DNA of 24,426 nucleotides. Origin: DASYPQ01 sp041488095. GTDB lineage: Bacteria; Planctomycetota; UBA1135; GCA-002686595. The translations under genes and the position numbers were made by a program. The notes under the pieces are model-generated. The model was not told where the DNA came from, ran no database searches, and worked only from the letters and a program-made list of their open reading frames with translations. The stretch covers positions 1-24,426 of the forward strand of contig JBGPOP010000050.1 of assembly GCA_041488095.1 (NCBI GenBank), read 5' to 3'. Every line of letters starts with the position of its first letter. Position 1 is the first letter of the stretch. Shown here piece after piece: positions 1-7,646 of this stretch.

Positions 1-50
1 CTTCAAAGCGCATCTCGCGCTGAGTACAATCTGTCATCGCCGTCCGCCCT

Positions 51-94
51 CGTTTGTGGGTTGGAGCTCGTGTAACCAACTCCACTTACGAACG
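51..94. terminator. imperfect hairpin downstream of pxpA
   Basis: An interrupted inverted repeat lies about 40 bases beyond the pxpA stop codon. CGTT (51-54), GTGG (56-59) and TTGG (61-64) pair with CCAA (76-79), CCAC (82-85) and AACG (91-94). The helix has bulges and there is no T tract on either strand. Its position at the end of a four-gene minus-strand operon suits a weak or Rho-assisted terminator, but this is inference. The rest of 1-134 shows nothing recognisable. Confidence 0.25.
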
Positions 95-134
95 AGGCGA
101 CGGCGTGTTGCTCACATGTCGTGAGAGATCCGGG

Positions 135-845
135 CTAGCCCGCCAGGGACCGGAGCTCGAAGCCGGCTTCGCGCAGGCCGTTGCGGACCGCCTCCAGGAT
201 CGACGCGGCCCCGGGCGAGTCCGAGTGAACGCAGATCGTCTCGACCGTCCCCGAGCGCGCCAGGCGCAGGGCCTGCGCCACCGCCGCCGCCGGGTCGGTC
301 ACGAGCGCGCCTTTCTCGGAACGGGGGAGGAGCGAGCCGTCGTGCCGGTACGCGCGGTCCGCGAACCCTTCCGCCGCCACGCGGAACCCGCGCTCGCGCC
401 ACAAATCGATTGCAACGGAGCCCGCCAAGCCGACGAGGATCAGGTCCTGGGCGACCGGCTCGAGAGCCAGGGCGACGAGCGCGGCCGTTTTCGGGTCGCG
501 CGCCGCCTCGTTGTAGAGCGCGCCGTGCGGCTTGACGTGCGTCAGGCGCGCGCCGAGACCGCGCGCGATCCGCGCCAGCTCCCCCACCTGCGCCTGGATC
601 GACGCGGCCAGCTCGCCCCGGTCGAAGGCGCGCGGTATCGTGCGGCCGAAGCCCGGCCGATCGGGGTAGCTCGGGTGCGCGCCGAGCGCGACCCCGTGCG
701 CGAGCGCGAGGCGCACCGCCGCGCCCATCGACGCCTCGTCGCCCGTGTGCCCGCCACAGGCGACGTTGGCCGAGGTCACCAGCGCGTAGAGCGGCTCCTC
801 GCCCGACCGCTCGCCCAGATCGGCGTTGAGGTCGATCGTCCTCAC
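135..845 (-). CDS. pxpA: 5-oxoprolinase subunit PxpA (LamB/YcsF family)
   Basis: PxpA is the LamB/YcsF subunit of the three-component prokaryotic 5-oxoprolinase, which uses ATP to hydrolyse cytosolic 5-oxo-L-proline to glutamate. The 236-residue product starts with IDLNADLGE, carries the family segments ANVACGGHTGD and GAHPSYPD-GFGR, and has HVKPHGALYN in the middle and CVHSD near the end, which are hallmark LamB/YcsF motifs. Length matches the family (about 240-250 residues). The start is a GTG at 843-845 preceded by a GGGGGCGGAG ribosome-binding site. Its first bases overlap the TGA of the upstream permease gene by 4 bp (GTGA), indicating translational coupling. The reading frame stays open far upstream only because of high GC, so the longer reading was rejected. 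It is the last gene of the pxpB-pxpC-MFS-pxpA operon. Confidence 0.93.
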   Translation of the reverse strand: MRTIDLNADLGERSGEEPLYALVTSANVACGGHTGDEASMGAAVRLALAHGVALGAHPSYPDRPGFGRTIPRAFDRGELAASIQAQVGELARIARGLGARLTHVKPHGALYNEAARDPKTAALVALALEPVAQDLILVGLAGSVAIDLWRERGFRVAAEGFADRAYRHDGSLLPRSEKGALVTDPAAAVAQALRLARSGTVETICVHSDSPGAASILEAVRNGLREAGFELRSLAG

Positions 846-2053
846 GAGAGCTCCGCCCCCTTCGTCTCGGGAAGGTAGCCGACCAGGATGCCGGCCGCGA
901 GGAAGAAGGCCGAGGTCAGCGCCAGCGCCGCGCCGAGTCCACGCGCGTCCGCGATCGCGCCCAGCGTCGCGGGCGCCAGAGCCGAGAGCGCGCGGCCGGC
1001 GTTGTAGCACAGCCCCTGCGCCGTGCCGCGGATCGAGGTCGGGAACAGCTCGGCCAGCAGGCTCCCGAACACCGAGAACGCGCCGTGGCCGAAGTAGCCG
1101 ACTGCGGGAGCGAGCGCGAAGAGGAGCGCGGGCCGGTGCGACGCGAGGGCGAAGACCGGGACGACCAGGGCCGCGCCCGCGACGAACAGGCGCACCGCCG
1201 GCCGGCGGCCGATCTTGTCGGCCAGGAAGCCGAACGTCGTGTACCCGGCGAAGGCGCCGGCCTGGATGGCGAGGATCCAGGGCGTGCTCCGCACCAGCCC
1301 GAGGCCCGCGCCGCCGCGCTCCGCGGGGCTGGCGAGGTACGTCGGAACCCACGTGAAGAGGCCCCAGTACGCGAAGAGGAGCGCGGTGGCGAACGAGGTC
1401 GCGATGGCGACGCGTCCGAGGAGCGGCGGGCGGAAGAGCGCGCGCAGGCCGCGCGGGCCCTCGGCCCGCCGTGCGAGCGCGGGCTCGGGGACCGCCCGCC
1501 GGATCGCGAAGGTCAGCAGCGCGGGAGCGATCCCGAGGACGAACAGGACGCGCCAGCCATGGGTCGGGAGGACCGCGGCCGAGACGATCGCGGCCAGGGC
1601 GTACCCGACCGCCCAACCCGCCTGCATGAAGCCGATCGCGCGGCCGCGCGAGGCGCCCGGCCAGCTCTCCGCGACGAGCACCGAGCCCGCGCTCCACTCC
1701 CCGCCCAGCCCGATGCCGACGATCGCGCGGCACAGGACGAGCTCGAGCACGGTGTGCGATGCCGCGGTCGAGGCCGTGCCGATCGAGTAGACCAGGATCG
1801 AGAGCGCGAGCGCGCGCACGCGGCCGATGTGGTCGGCCAGCACGCCGAAGGCGATCCCGCCCAGCGCCGAGAACACGAGCGTCGCCGAGGCCAGGGCCCC
1901 GGCGGCCGCCGACGAGAGCGCGAACTCCTCGCGAATCGCGGTCAGCGCGAAGGCGTAGAGCATCACGTCGAACGCGTCCAGCATCCAGCCCGCGCCCGCC
2001 GCGCCCAGGGCGAGCCACGCGGCGCGCGGGATCGCCTGCCGCTCAGAGCCCAC
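842..2053 (-). CDS. MFS transporter, probable permease of the 5-oxoproline operon
   Basis: This is a 403-residue major facilitator superfamily permease in the inner membrane with about 12 hydrophobic helices. The loop 2-3 signature appears as GVLADHIGRVRAL (residues ~70-83) and is repeated in the second half as GFLADKIGRRPA. A GLGGEWSAG segment follows the fourth helix, and the protein ends in PETKGAELS, as in metabolite:H+ symporters of the sugar/AAHS/sialate type. The start is GTG at 2051-2053 with a strong AGGAGG nine bases upstream; it overlaps pxpC by 11 bp, and its stop overlaps the pxpA start. Insertion between pxpC and pxpA suggests uptake of pyroglutamate or a related small carboxylate. 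That substrate is inferred from context only; the sequence does not show it. Confidence 0.88.
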   Translation of the reverse strand: MGSERQAIPRAAWLALGAAGAGWMLDAFDVMLYAFALTAIREEFALSSAAAGALASATLVFSALGGIAFGVLADHIGRVRALALSILVYSIGTASTAASHTVLELVLCRAIVGIGLGGEWSAGSVLVAESWPGASRGRAIGFMQAGWAVGYALAAIVSAAVLPTHGWRVLFVLGIAPALLTFAIRRAVPEPALARRAEGPRGLRALFRPPLLGRVAIATSFATALLFAYWGLFTWVPTYLASPAERGGAGLGLVRSTPWILAIQAGAFAGYTTFGFLADKIGRRPAVRLFVAGAALVVPVFALASHRPALLFALAPAVGYFGHGAFSVFGSLLAELFPTSIRGTAQGLCYNAGRALSALAPATLGAIADARGLGAALALTSAFFLAAGILVGYLPETKGAELS

Positions 2054-2960
2054 GCAGCGCCGCCTCCTGCGCGAAGAGCGCCGCGCGCGCTTCGTCCAGC
2101 GACACGCGCTCGAAGCGGATCCGGTCCCGCGGGCTGAGCTGGCCCAGGCGTGCCAGGTCGGCCGCGATCACGTTCGCGATCTTCGGATAGCCGCCGGTCG
2201 TCTGGTGCTCGACGAAGAGGACGATCGGCTGCCCGTCGCCGGCAACCTGGATCGCGCCCAGGGCCACGCCCTCGGTGACGAGCTCCCTGGGCGCTCGCCG
2301 GTCGAGCGCGGGTCCGTCCAGGCGGATCCCCATGCGGTCGCAAGCCTCTGTGACCGTCCACGCCGCCTCGACGAGCACCGAGCGCGCCGCGTCCGCGAAC
2401 CAGCCCGCCTGCGGGCCGTCGGTCACGCGGAGCGGCTCGCCTGCGCGATAGCCCGGGATCGCGCCCGGGTCGATCGCGCCTGCGACCGGCTCCCGGACGG
2501 CGCGGTCGCCGGTCGAGAGGCGATCCCCGGCCAGCAGCGCGCGCCCTTCGAGGCCGCCGAGTCCCGTGACGAGGTGCGTCGACGCGCTCCCGAGGACGAG
2601 CGGCGCGTCGATCCCCCCGCGCACGCACAGATAGGCTCGCGCGCCGCAGCGCAGCGGTACGCACGCGAGCGTCCCGCCCGCCGGAACGTGATGCGCCCGC
2701 CAGGGAGCGAGCGCGCGATCCCCGACGCTCGCGCCCGCGATCGCAATCGTCGCGTCCTCCTCGAAACGGAAGGCGCCGCCCAGAAGTGTCATCTCGATCG
2801 CGGCCGCGCCCTCGTCGTTCCCGACCAGACGGTTTCCGATGCGCAGCCCGATCGGATCCGCCGCGCCGGAGGCCGAGACGCCCAGCGCGGCGAAGCCGGG
2901 TCGCCCCAGGTCCTGGACCGTGGCGAGGAATCCCGGCTTCTCGACCCGGATCACGCTCAT
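2043..2960 (-). CDS. pxpC: 5-oxoprolinase subunit PxpC (KipA/AHS2 family)
   Basis: PxpC is the biotin-dependent-carboxylase-like (AHS2, KipA) subunit that works with PxpB and PxpA in ATP-dependent opening of 5-oxoproline. The 305-residue protein begins MSVIRVEKPGFLATVQDLGR, the family-typical N-terminus with the V-x-D-x-GR-x-G motif. It has GVSASGAADP and the NRLVGND segment at ~40-55, a LCVRGGID core and QTTGGYPKIA near the C-terminus, all conserved in AHS2 domains. The ATG (2958-2960) overlaps the TGA of pxpB by 4 bp, so translation is probably coupled. A much longer open frame runs upstream through pxpB but is an artefact of GC-rich third positions. Cytosolic. Confidence 0.93.
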   Translation of the reverse strand: MSVIRVEKPGFLATVQDLGRPGFAALGVSASGAADPIGLRIGNRLVGNDEGAAAIEMTLLGGAFRFEEDATIAIAGASVGDRALAPWRAHHVPAGGTLACVPLRCGARAYLCVRGGIDAPLVLGSASTHLVTGLGGLEGRALLAGDRLSTGDRAVREPVAGAIDPGAIPGYRAGEPLRVTDGPQAGWFADAARSVLVEAAWTVTEACDRMGIRLDGPALDRRAPRELVTEGVALGAIQVAGDGQPIVLFVEHQTTGGYPKIANVIAADLARLGQLSPRDRIRFERVSLDEARAALFAQEAALRGL

Positions 2961-3607
2961 CGCGCGCTCGCGGGAACGAAGCGCACGCGGTCCCCGGGCA
3001 TGAGCAGCGCGGGCGGCTCCCGGCGCGGATCGAACAGGACGAGGTCCGTGCGCCCGATCAGGTTCCAGCCCCCGGGCGAAGCCAGGGGATAGATCCCGGC
3101 CTGCGCCCCCGCGATCGCGACGCTCCCCGCAGGCACGCGCCGGCGCGGGCTCTCGCGCCGCGGCGTGAAGAGCGACGCGGGGAGGCCGGCCAGGTACGGG
3201 AAGCCGGGCGAGAAGCCCAGGAAGCGGACGTCGTAGCTCGCGCCCGCGTGCCGCTCGATCACCTCGCGCTCCACGAGGCCCGTCGCGCGCGCGACATCGG
3301 CCAGGTCCGGGCCCTCCTCGCCGCCGTAGCGCACCGGGATCTCGATCGTCCGTGGCGCGGGCTCGGCGTGGCCGGCCAGGCGTCCGGCGCGATCTCTGAG
3401 GGCGTCCTCGATCGCTCCCGGATCGGCGCGCAGGGGATCGAAGCGGACGAGGATGCTGGCGTAGGCGGGGTGGAGGTCGACGACGCCCGGGAGCGGCTCG
3501 TCGCAGAGCCAGGCGTGGAGCCGCCGGACGTCTCTCGCCGCCGCGTCGGTGATCGCGTCGTCGAACACGACCAGGAGCGCGCGGTCGGAGGCGGGGACGA
3601 GACGCAC
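2957..3607 (-). CDS. pxpB: 5-oxoprolinase subunit PxpB (KipI/AHS1 family)
   Basis: PxpB is the AHS1/KipI-type subunit of 5-oxoprolinase and the first gene of the operon. Family features are the N-terminal RLVPASDRALLVVFDD strand, the central IPVRYGGEEGPDL segment, FLGFSPGFPYLAGLP (the most diagnostic motif), and VAIAGAQAGIYP followed by SPGGWNLIGRT. The GTG start at 3605-3607 gives 216 residues and aligns the N-terminus with the family's usual R-x-x-PAGDRALL beginning. A TTG at 3614-3616 has a closer GGAG (3621-3624) and would add three residues, so the exact start is uncertain. The open frame continues upstream to 3820, but that extension has no family resemblance. No ATG fits. Confidence 0.9.
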   Translation of the reverse strand: MRLVPASDRALLVVFDDAITDAAARDVRRLHAWLCDEPLPGVVDLHPAYASILVRFDPLRADPGAIEDALRDRAGRLAGHAEPAPRTIEIPVRYGGEEGPDLADVARATGLVEREVIERHAGASYDVRFLGFSPGFPYLAGLPASLFTPRRESPRRRVPAGSVAIAGAQAGIYPLASPGGWNLIGRTDLVLFDPRREPPALLMPGDRVRFVPASAR

Positions 3608-3618
3608 GGGAGCCAAGC

Positions 3619-3649
3619 AACTCCAAGCGGGGCATGCTAACTCCAAGCG
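3619..3649. repeat. two 11-bp direct repeats upstream of pxpB
   Basis: AACTCCAAGCG occurs at 3619-3629 and again at 3639-3649, with exact spacing of 20 bp (about two helical turns). On the coding strand the copies read CGCTTGGAGTT, and the gene-proximal copy supplies the GGAG that may act as ribosome-binding site for pxpB. The arrangement suits an operator for a dimeric regulator or a small duplication of the leader. Which of these is true cannot be told from sequence. Confidence 0.45.
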
Positions 3650-3911
3650 CACGAGTCCAGCGCAGGGTTGTGCGGCGGAAAGCCGGCCCCGGCCTTCACG
3701 CGGATCACGCTGGGCGGGTGGGCCGGTGTCCGGACTGCGGCGGTGCCTGCGGATGCCGGGGAGAGCGGAACTCACGGGCTGCGAGCCCGGCCAGGAGCAG
3801 GCAGGGTAGAGCGCGCCCATGCCCGCACGTCGCGCGGACGGCAGCAGTCGCGGCCCTTGCGGCGGGTGGTCGACCTTGCACTCGGCGGAAATTCATCAGG
3901 GCGGGCGAGCC
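3650..3911. other. intergenic region, no gene seen
   Basis: This stretch lies upstream of the pxp operon and downstream of the YcxB-like gene, both on the minus strand. It should contain the promoter of the pxp operon. I could not find a convincing -10/-35 pair, a tRNA or a clear terminator stem. Short open frames exist on both strands but show no family resemblance and no ribosome-binding sites. Confidence 0.4.
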
Positions 3912-4424
3912 CTAGCCTTGTCTCGCCGCCGCGAAGTCATCGACCTTCGACCGCAGGAGTTCCTCGGCCTCGCTACGGGTCCCTAGGGTGAGCGTTGCGT
4001 CGGCAAGCCAGTGGAAGTTCCCGCCGTCCTGGTACAGGAGGATTCCGTCGTGGAATGCCCGCGCCCTTCGGTAGACAGCCCAGCGTTCCGTGGTCTCAGA
4101 AAGTGGAAGCCGCGACGAGACTCCAGCATCCGAGAGCAGGATCTCGTGCACCTGTTCGTGGCTCGGAGAGCGGCGGAAGGCCTTGAGCGCTCCCCGATCG
4201 GGAAATAGGAACCAGTAGAAGCACGTCCCGAAGAACAGGCCGAGGAGCGCCCCCTTCCACCACTCGCCGAAGTAGAAGCCCGCTCCGACGAGGAAGACGG
4301 AGCCTGGCAAGCCTACCCACCACATGACAGCCGAGATCCACCTACGCGGCTGTGTTGCCCGATTGCGTTGCAAGGCCGTCGCGATGTGACGAACCGTCAG
4401 CGGGTACTTGTATCGGACCTCCAA
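3912..4424 (-). CDS. YcxB-like membrane protein
   Basis: This 170-residue protein resembles the YcxB-like family, small membrane proteins of unknown function. It opens with a short soluble strand (LEVRYKYPLTVRHI) and has two adjacent hydrophobic helices at about residues 28-65 (ISAVMWWVGLPGSVFLVGAG and GALLGLFFGTCFYWFLF). It ends in a cytosolic beta-rich part with SRLPLSETTERWAVYRR, HDGILLYQDGGNFHWL and a final SEAEELLRSKV, the pattern typical of this family. The chosen start is TTG at 4422-4424, preceded by GGAAGGGGG at good spacing. An in-frame ATG at 4535 would add 37 residues, but most of that extension lies inside dispersed repeat copy A and looks unrelated. Single gene, no obvious partner. 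Confidence 0.6.
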   Translation of the reverse strand: MEVRYKYPLTVRHIATALQRNRATQPRRWISAVMWWVGLPGSVFLVGAGFYFGEWWKGALLGLFFGTCFYWFLFPDRGALKAFRRSPSHEQVHEILLSDAGVSSRLPLSETTERWAVYRRARAFHDGILLYQDGGNFHWLADATLTLGTRSEAEELLRSKVDDFAAARQG

Positions 4425-4488
4425 GGCGCGCCCCCTTCCGACCTCGCCTGCTACATGAGCTTCTTGTCGCGCAGGATCTGCACGTCCG

Positions 4489-4719
4489 GAGGATAGGAAA
4501 TCGAAGCGCTTGACGCAGGGGGAGCCTACCACCATCGGACGACTTCGGGCATGCGTCCGAGTCAGTAAGTGGGGGAGCTTCAGGGAAAATCGGCGGGCGG
4601 CGGACCAGAAGGCTGGACCAGGAGGCCGTGGGGTTCGGGTTCACGAGCGCTCGGGACGCAGGGCTTCCGTACGCGCACCCCTGAAGGCGGGGGTTCGAGA
4701 CGCGAGCGAAAGTCGCGAG
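4489..4719 (-). repeat. dispersed repeat copy A (IS91-type 3' end)
   Basis: This is copy A of a repeat that recurs at 7187-7417 and, diverged, at 9556-9711. Copies A and B align from GAGGATAGG (4489 and 7187) through the 18-mer TCGGGACGCAGGGCTTCC (4651-4668 in A) and on into the transposase remnant to the right. The segment lies just 3' of the decayed transposase stop codon, where an IS91-type element would end. No perfect terminal inverted repeat or target-site duplication is seen, as expected for rolling-circle elements. Confidence 0.7.
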
Positions 4720-4990
4720 CTACCAAGTGAGCTCGGGCTCGAGCGGAGCGCTGGCCAGCAGAGGGATGGAGGCTCCGTGGAGAGCGCGAGGTGGGTGAGA
4801 ATCTTGCGCACGACCAGACCGTCGGTGAGCAGCGCGAGCAGCTTGCGCGTGCCGCCGCAATGCGGACAGGCGTGATCTGGACCGGTGAGTGGCCGGAGGA
4901 TCCCGGCAATGAGGAACTGCTCGTCTACCGGGCGCTCCCGGGAGCGGCGAGGTTCGCACTCCTCAGCTGGCGCTCGCCTGCAACGGGGTG
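4720..4990 (-). pseudogene. IS91-family transposase C-terminal remnant (copy A)
   Basis: Read on the minus strand, this stretch encodes CPHCGGTRKLLALLTDGLVV then RKILTHLALSTEPP. That matches the C-terminal tail of IS91-family (Y2 rolling-circle) transposases: CPHCGG, a short hydrophobic strand, and R-x-IL-x-HL-x-L-x-TEPP. After STEPP the frame shifts: the natural ending LASAPLEPELTW with its stop at 4720-4722 is in another frame, so there is an indel near 4770. The catalytic HUH and tyrosine regions are absent. The left boundary at about 4990 is approximate, since similarity fades there. Family assignment rests on motif recognition only. Confidence 0.55.
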
Positions 4991-5055
4991 TCAGGAGTAG
5001 AACCTGCCTCCGTGGACAGAAGAGGCGCAAGGAACCGAGCCAGATTCGGCATCCG

Positions 5056-7098
5056 ATGAGAAGCCGTGCCGTCCGAGATCTCGTCCTGATCTTTCTGGGC
5101 GGCATCGCAATCCTCCTCCTCTACGTCCTCCATTCCTGGACGGTTGCGGGTGTGGACTCGAGGATCCCACTCCCCGCGAGTAACGAGGCGACGACGGCGA
5201 GCGAGGGTCGGGAGTCGGCGCTCACCGAAGCTCAGGAGATGGTCACCGCGCAAGGTTCCCCGACGGCCGGAGCTCCCGCGAAGGGAGCACAAGTCGCCGC
5301 AGATTCCCGCCCCGCTGGTCCCGAGGAACAAGGCCCCACTTCGGGCATGCGGATTCGCGGTCGCGTCGTCGACGAACGTACCGACGAGCCGATACCGGCA
5401 TTGATCGTGTCCCTCGTCTGCGGAAATCGTTCCGAGCGGGTCTCCACCGGAGCGGAAGGTGCGTTCGAGACTCTCCGGGCATTCCCATGCGGGAAACTCG
5501 TCGTCGAACTCATCGATCTCGACTCGAGGATCGAGCAGTTCGAACGGGACTTCGATCCCGCTCTTGCGTCCGACCTGGGGATCCTCCGCGCGAGGATCGG
5601 GCCCACGATTCCTCTCCTCGTCGAACCTGGGGATGCCGTGGCCTGCACGGCTCGACTTGTAGAGACGGCCCGACCCAACGGCATCGCAGGCGTGATCCTA
5701 GTGCGATCGACAAGCCTGGAGGCGAGGGCGAGGCTCGAAGGCATCGGCGACCGGGACTGGCCCTGGCTCCAAGTCCGACCAGGAACGCCTCCCTGGTTGC
5801 GCTACCCCACCGCGTTGTGGAATCCAGACGACCGCAGGACACCGCGCGTCGAGGTCCGCATGTGTGGCACCGCGTCGGAGGGCAGGGCCGCAGTCCCGTC
5901 CACGGTCGGAATACAGCCCCGCACGAGGATTCGTGCGAGCGCAGACTACGGCGAGGTGTCGGGATCGCTGCTTTGGTCGACGGACATGTTCCAGGACGGC
6001 AACCAGACCAGTGTTCACACATTCAATCCTGGGGCCTCCGTTCTCTTGCTCCCGAAATCGACGAACGGCACGGAGGGTGAGACGCCGATCTGGCACGAAA
6101 TCCGAGTGGATTCGAAGGGTGCGTTCTCATTCGATCGAGTGAGACCGGGGCCGTGGCGTCTCCTCGCTCATGCGACGGACCACAAGGTCGTGCTCCAGGA
6201 TCTCGAGGTCTTCCCCGGATCGATGCGCCTCCTACCGATCCAGATGATTCGAACTGAGAAGGAGGCCTTCTTCGATGTGCAATTCCCGGAGACCACCTCT
6301 GAGTGGCGCCAAGGAAGGATACTCGTCCGCTTGCGCCTCGTGGCAGCCGGGTCCTTCGCTCGCGGTTGGCTGGACCCAGCCTTCTCCGGGTCATTCTTCG
6401 ACTTCCCTGCGGCCGAGTTCGACATGACCGAGATCGCAATGGAATGTTCACCAGCCTTCCGGCCTTTCGTCGCGCGTGTGTCCACGCCACCGGGAGATCT
6501 CGACCCGCGTGGGGTCGAGGCGTCCGACGAATCGGAATTTGGTTTCGACGTCCGCGATGCTCGGACGGATCAGCGGATCAACGACTTTCAGGTTGCGTTT
6601 GGTCCTCAGGGATCGATCTTCGGACGCCCGGAACGAAGCCCGAAGGGCGGCTGGCGGATCGCGCGCGATGCACCGTTGTCCTGGAGCATCTGGAGCGAAG
6701 GGTACGCCCCCGCTTTCGGCGACCAGGATAGCTTCCACGAGAACGAGAGGGGCCGAATCGCACGGTCGGATCTGATCCCGGGGTGGGGAGTCTCTCTGCT
6801 ATTCCGAGCAGGGGATCCGGCCTCGTTCCAAGCCGATCCGTGGCCATGGGAGGTGTGGACATTTCCCGGGGCCACCGTGGTGATCGGGGCTCTTGCCTGT
6901 CCACCGCTCCGCGATGTTCGCGTAGACGTCGGACCGGCCGCAGTCGCGACGAGCGACGAGGAAGGCGAAGCTCGCCTCCAGCTCCGTGACGTGCCTTCCC
7001 AGCTGACGCTTCGCTGCGGAGGGTGGAAGTTGGTCGGAGTCGAGCCCTCGCAGGGCTCCACTGTCCCGCAGTACATTGTGTGGATGAATCGCGACTAG
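5056..7098 (+). CDS. membrane-anchored protein with carboxypeptidase-regulatory-like domains
   Basis: The 680-residue protein starts at ATG 5056 with a charged MRSRAVRD followed by one hydrophobic helix (residues ~9-26), most likely an uncleaved signal anchor, then an Ala/Gly/Pro-rich linker to ~97. The first clear module, RIRGRVVDERTDEPIPALIV (~99-118) with a GAFETL segment, is a carboxypeptidase-regulatory-like (Ig-like) domain. A second such unit may lie around WHEIRVDSKGAFSFDRVRPG, and a third near the C-terminus (GPAAVATSDEEGEARLQL). No catalytic motif is seen. Such modules generally occur in extracytoplasmic structural or binding proteins. The ribosome-binding site is weak. The gene sits between repeat copies A and B, and its GC content is visibly lower than that of the pxp operon. 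Specific function is unknown. Confidence 0.75.
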   Translation: MRSRAVRDLVLIFLGGIAILLLYVLHSWTVAGVDSRIPLPASNEATTASEGRESALTEAQEMVTAQGSPTAGAPAKGAQVAADSRPAGPEEQGPTSGMRIRGRVVDERTDEPIPALIVSLVCGNRSERVSTGAEGAFETLRAFPCGKLVVELIDLDSRIEQFERDFDPALASDLGILRARIGPTIPLLVEPGDAVACTARLVETARPNGIAGVILVRSTSLEARARLEGIGDRDWPWLQVRPGTPPWLRYPTALWNPDDRRTPRVEVRMCGTASEGRAAVPSTVGIQPRTRIRASADYGEVSGSLLWSTDMFQDGNQTSVHTFNPGASVLLLPKSTNGTEGETPIWHEIRVDSKGAFSFDRVRPGPWRLLAHATDHKVVLQDLEVFPGSMRLLPIQMIRTEKEAFFDVQFPETTSEWRQGRILVRLRLVAAGSFARGWLDPAFSGSFFDFPAAEFDMTEIAMECSPAFRPFVARVSTPPGDLDPRGVEASDESEFGFDVRDARTDQRINDFQVAFGPQGSIFGRPERSPKGGWRIARDAPLSWSIWSEGYAPAFGDQDSFHENERGRIARSDLIPGWGVSLLFRAGDPASFQADPWPWEVWTFPGATVVIGALACPPLRDVRVDVGPAAVATSDEEGEARLQLRDVPSQLTLRCGGWKLVGVEPSQGSTVPQYIVWMNRD

Positions 7099-7186
7099 CG
7101 GCCTACGCCGTTCCCGACAGCACCGCGCCGGTCTCGCTCGACTCCTTCTCGTCCTCGCGCCGAATCACCGCACCGAGCGAGAAAAT

Positions 7187-7417
7187 GAGGATAGGCCATC
7201 CAAGCGGATCACACAGGGGCAGCCTGCCACCGTCAGACGACTTCGGGCATCCGTCCTGGTCGGTGAGTGGGGGAGCCTCAGGAAAGACCGGCGGGCGGCG
7301 AACCAGAAGGCTCGACCAGGAGGCCGTGGGGCTCGAGTTCACGAGCGCTCGGGACGCAGGGCTTCCGTTTGCAAACCCCTGAAGGCGTGGGTTCGAGACG
7401 CGAGCGTGGATCAGGAG
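7187..7417 (-). repeat. dispersed repeat copy B (IS91-type 3' end)
   Basis: Copy B aligns with copy A from GAGGATAGG (7187) through CTGAAGGCG and GTTCGAGACGCGAGC near 7378-7405. It carries the same 18-mer TCGGGACGCAGGGCTTCC (7349-7366), followed directly by the perfect palindrome GTTTGCAAAC (7367-7376). It is in the same orientation as A and continues rightward into the transposase remnant. Confidence 0.7.
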
Positions 7418-7546
7418 CTACCACGCGAACTCGTGCTCGGTCAGCGCTCGTGCCGGCGCGAGGGGTAGAGGCTCCGTGGAGAGGCCGAGGTGGGCGAGGA
7501 TCTTGCGCACGACTAGGCCGTCGGGGAGAAGGGCCATCCATTTGCG
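7418..7546 (-). pseudogene. IS91-family transposase C-terminal remnant (copy B)
   Basis: On the minus strand this encodes RKWMALLPDGLVVRKILAHL, GLSTEPLPLAPARALTEHEF and AW, then a stop at 7418-7420. It is the uninterrupted version of the tail seen, frameshifted, in copy A: DGLVVRKIL-x-HL-x-LSTEP is shared. The S/T-EPPP-x-APARA ending is characteristic of IS91-type transposases. Only about 42 codons survive; similarity to copy A stops near 7546, so everything upstream (the CPHC motif and the catalytic domain) has been lost. Family call is by motif recognition. Confidence 0.55.
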
Positions 7547-7646
7547 GGGGTCGGCCGTGCTCGAGAGCAGAGTCGCGAACGCGCACACGATCAACCCGAG
7601 TCGCTACATCTTGGTTGCCTCGTCCTCAACGTTGCTCGCATCGTCT
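7547..7646. other. short intergenic stretch, nothing recognised
   Basis: These bases lie between transposase remnant B and the stop codon of the TolB-like propeller gene. No stem-loop with T tract, RNA gene or coding signal was found. Confidence 0.3.

Noticed and set aside
846..2018. Frame open upstream of pxpA suggesting a fused or longer protein.
   Set aside because: The translation is Arg/Pro-rich noise overlapping the MFS gene. LamB/YcsF homology begins exactly at the GTG at 845, which has a ribosome-binding site.
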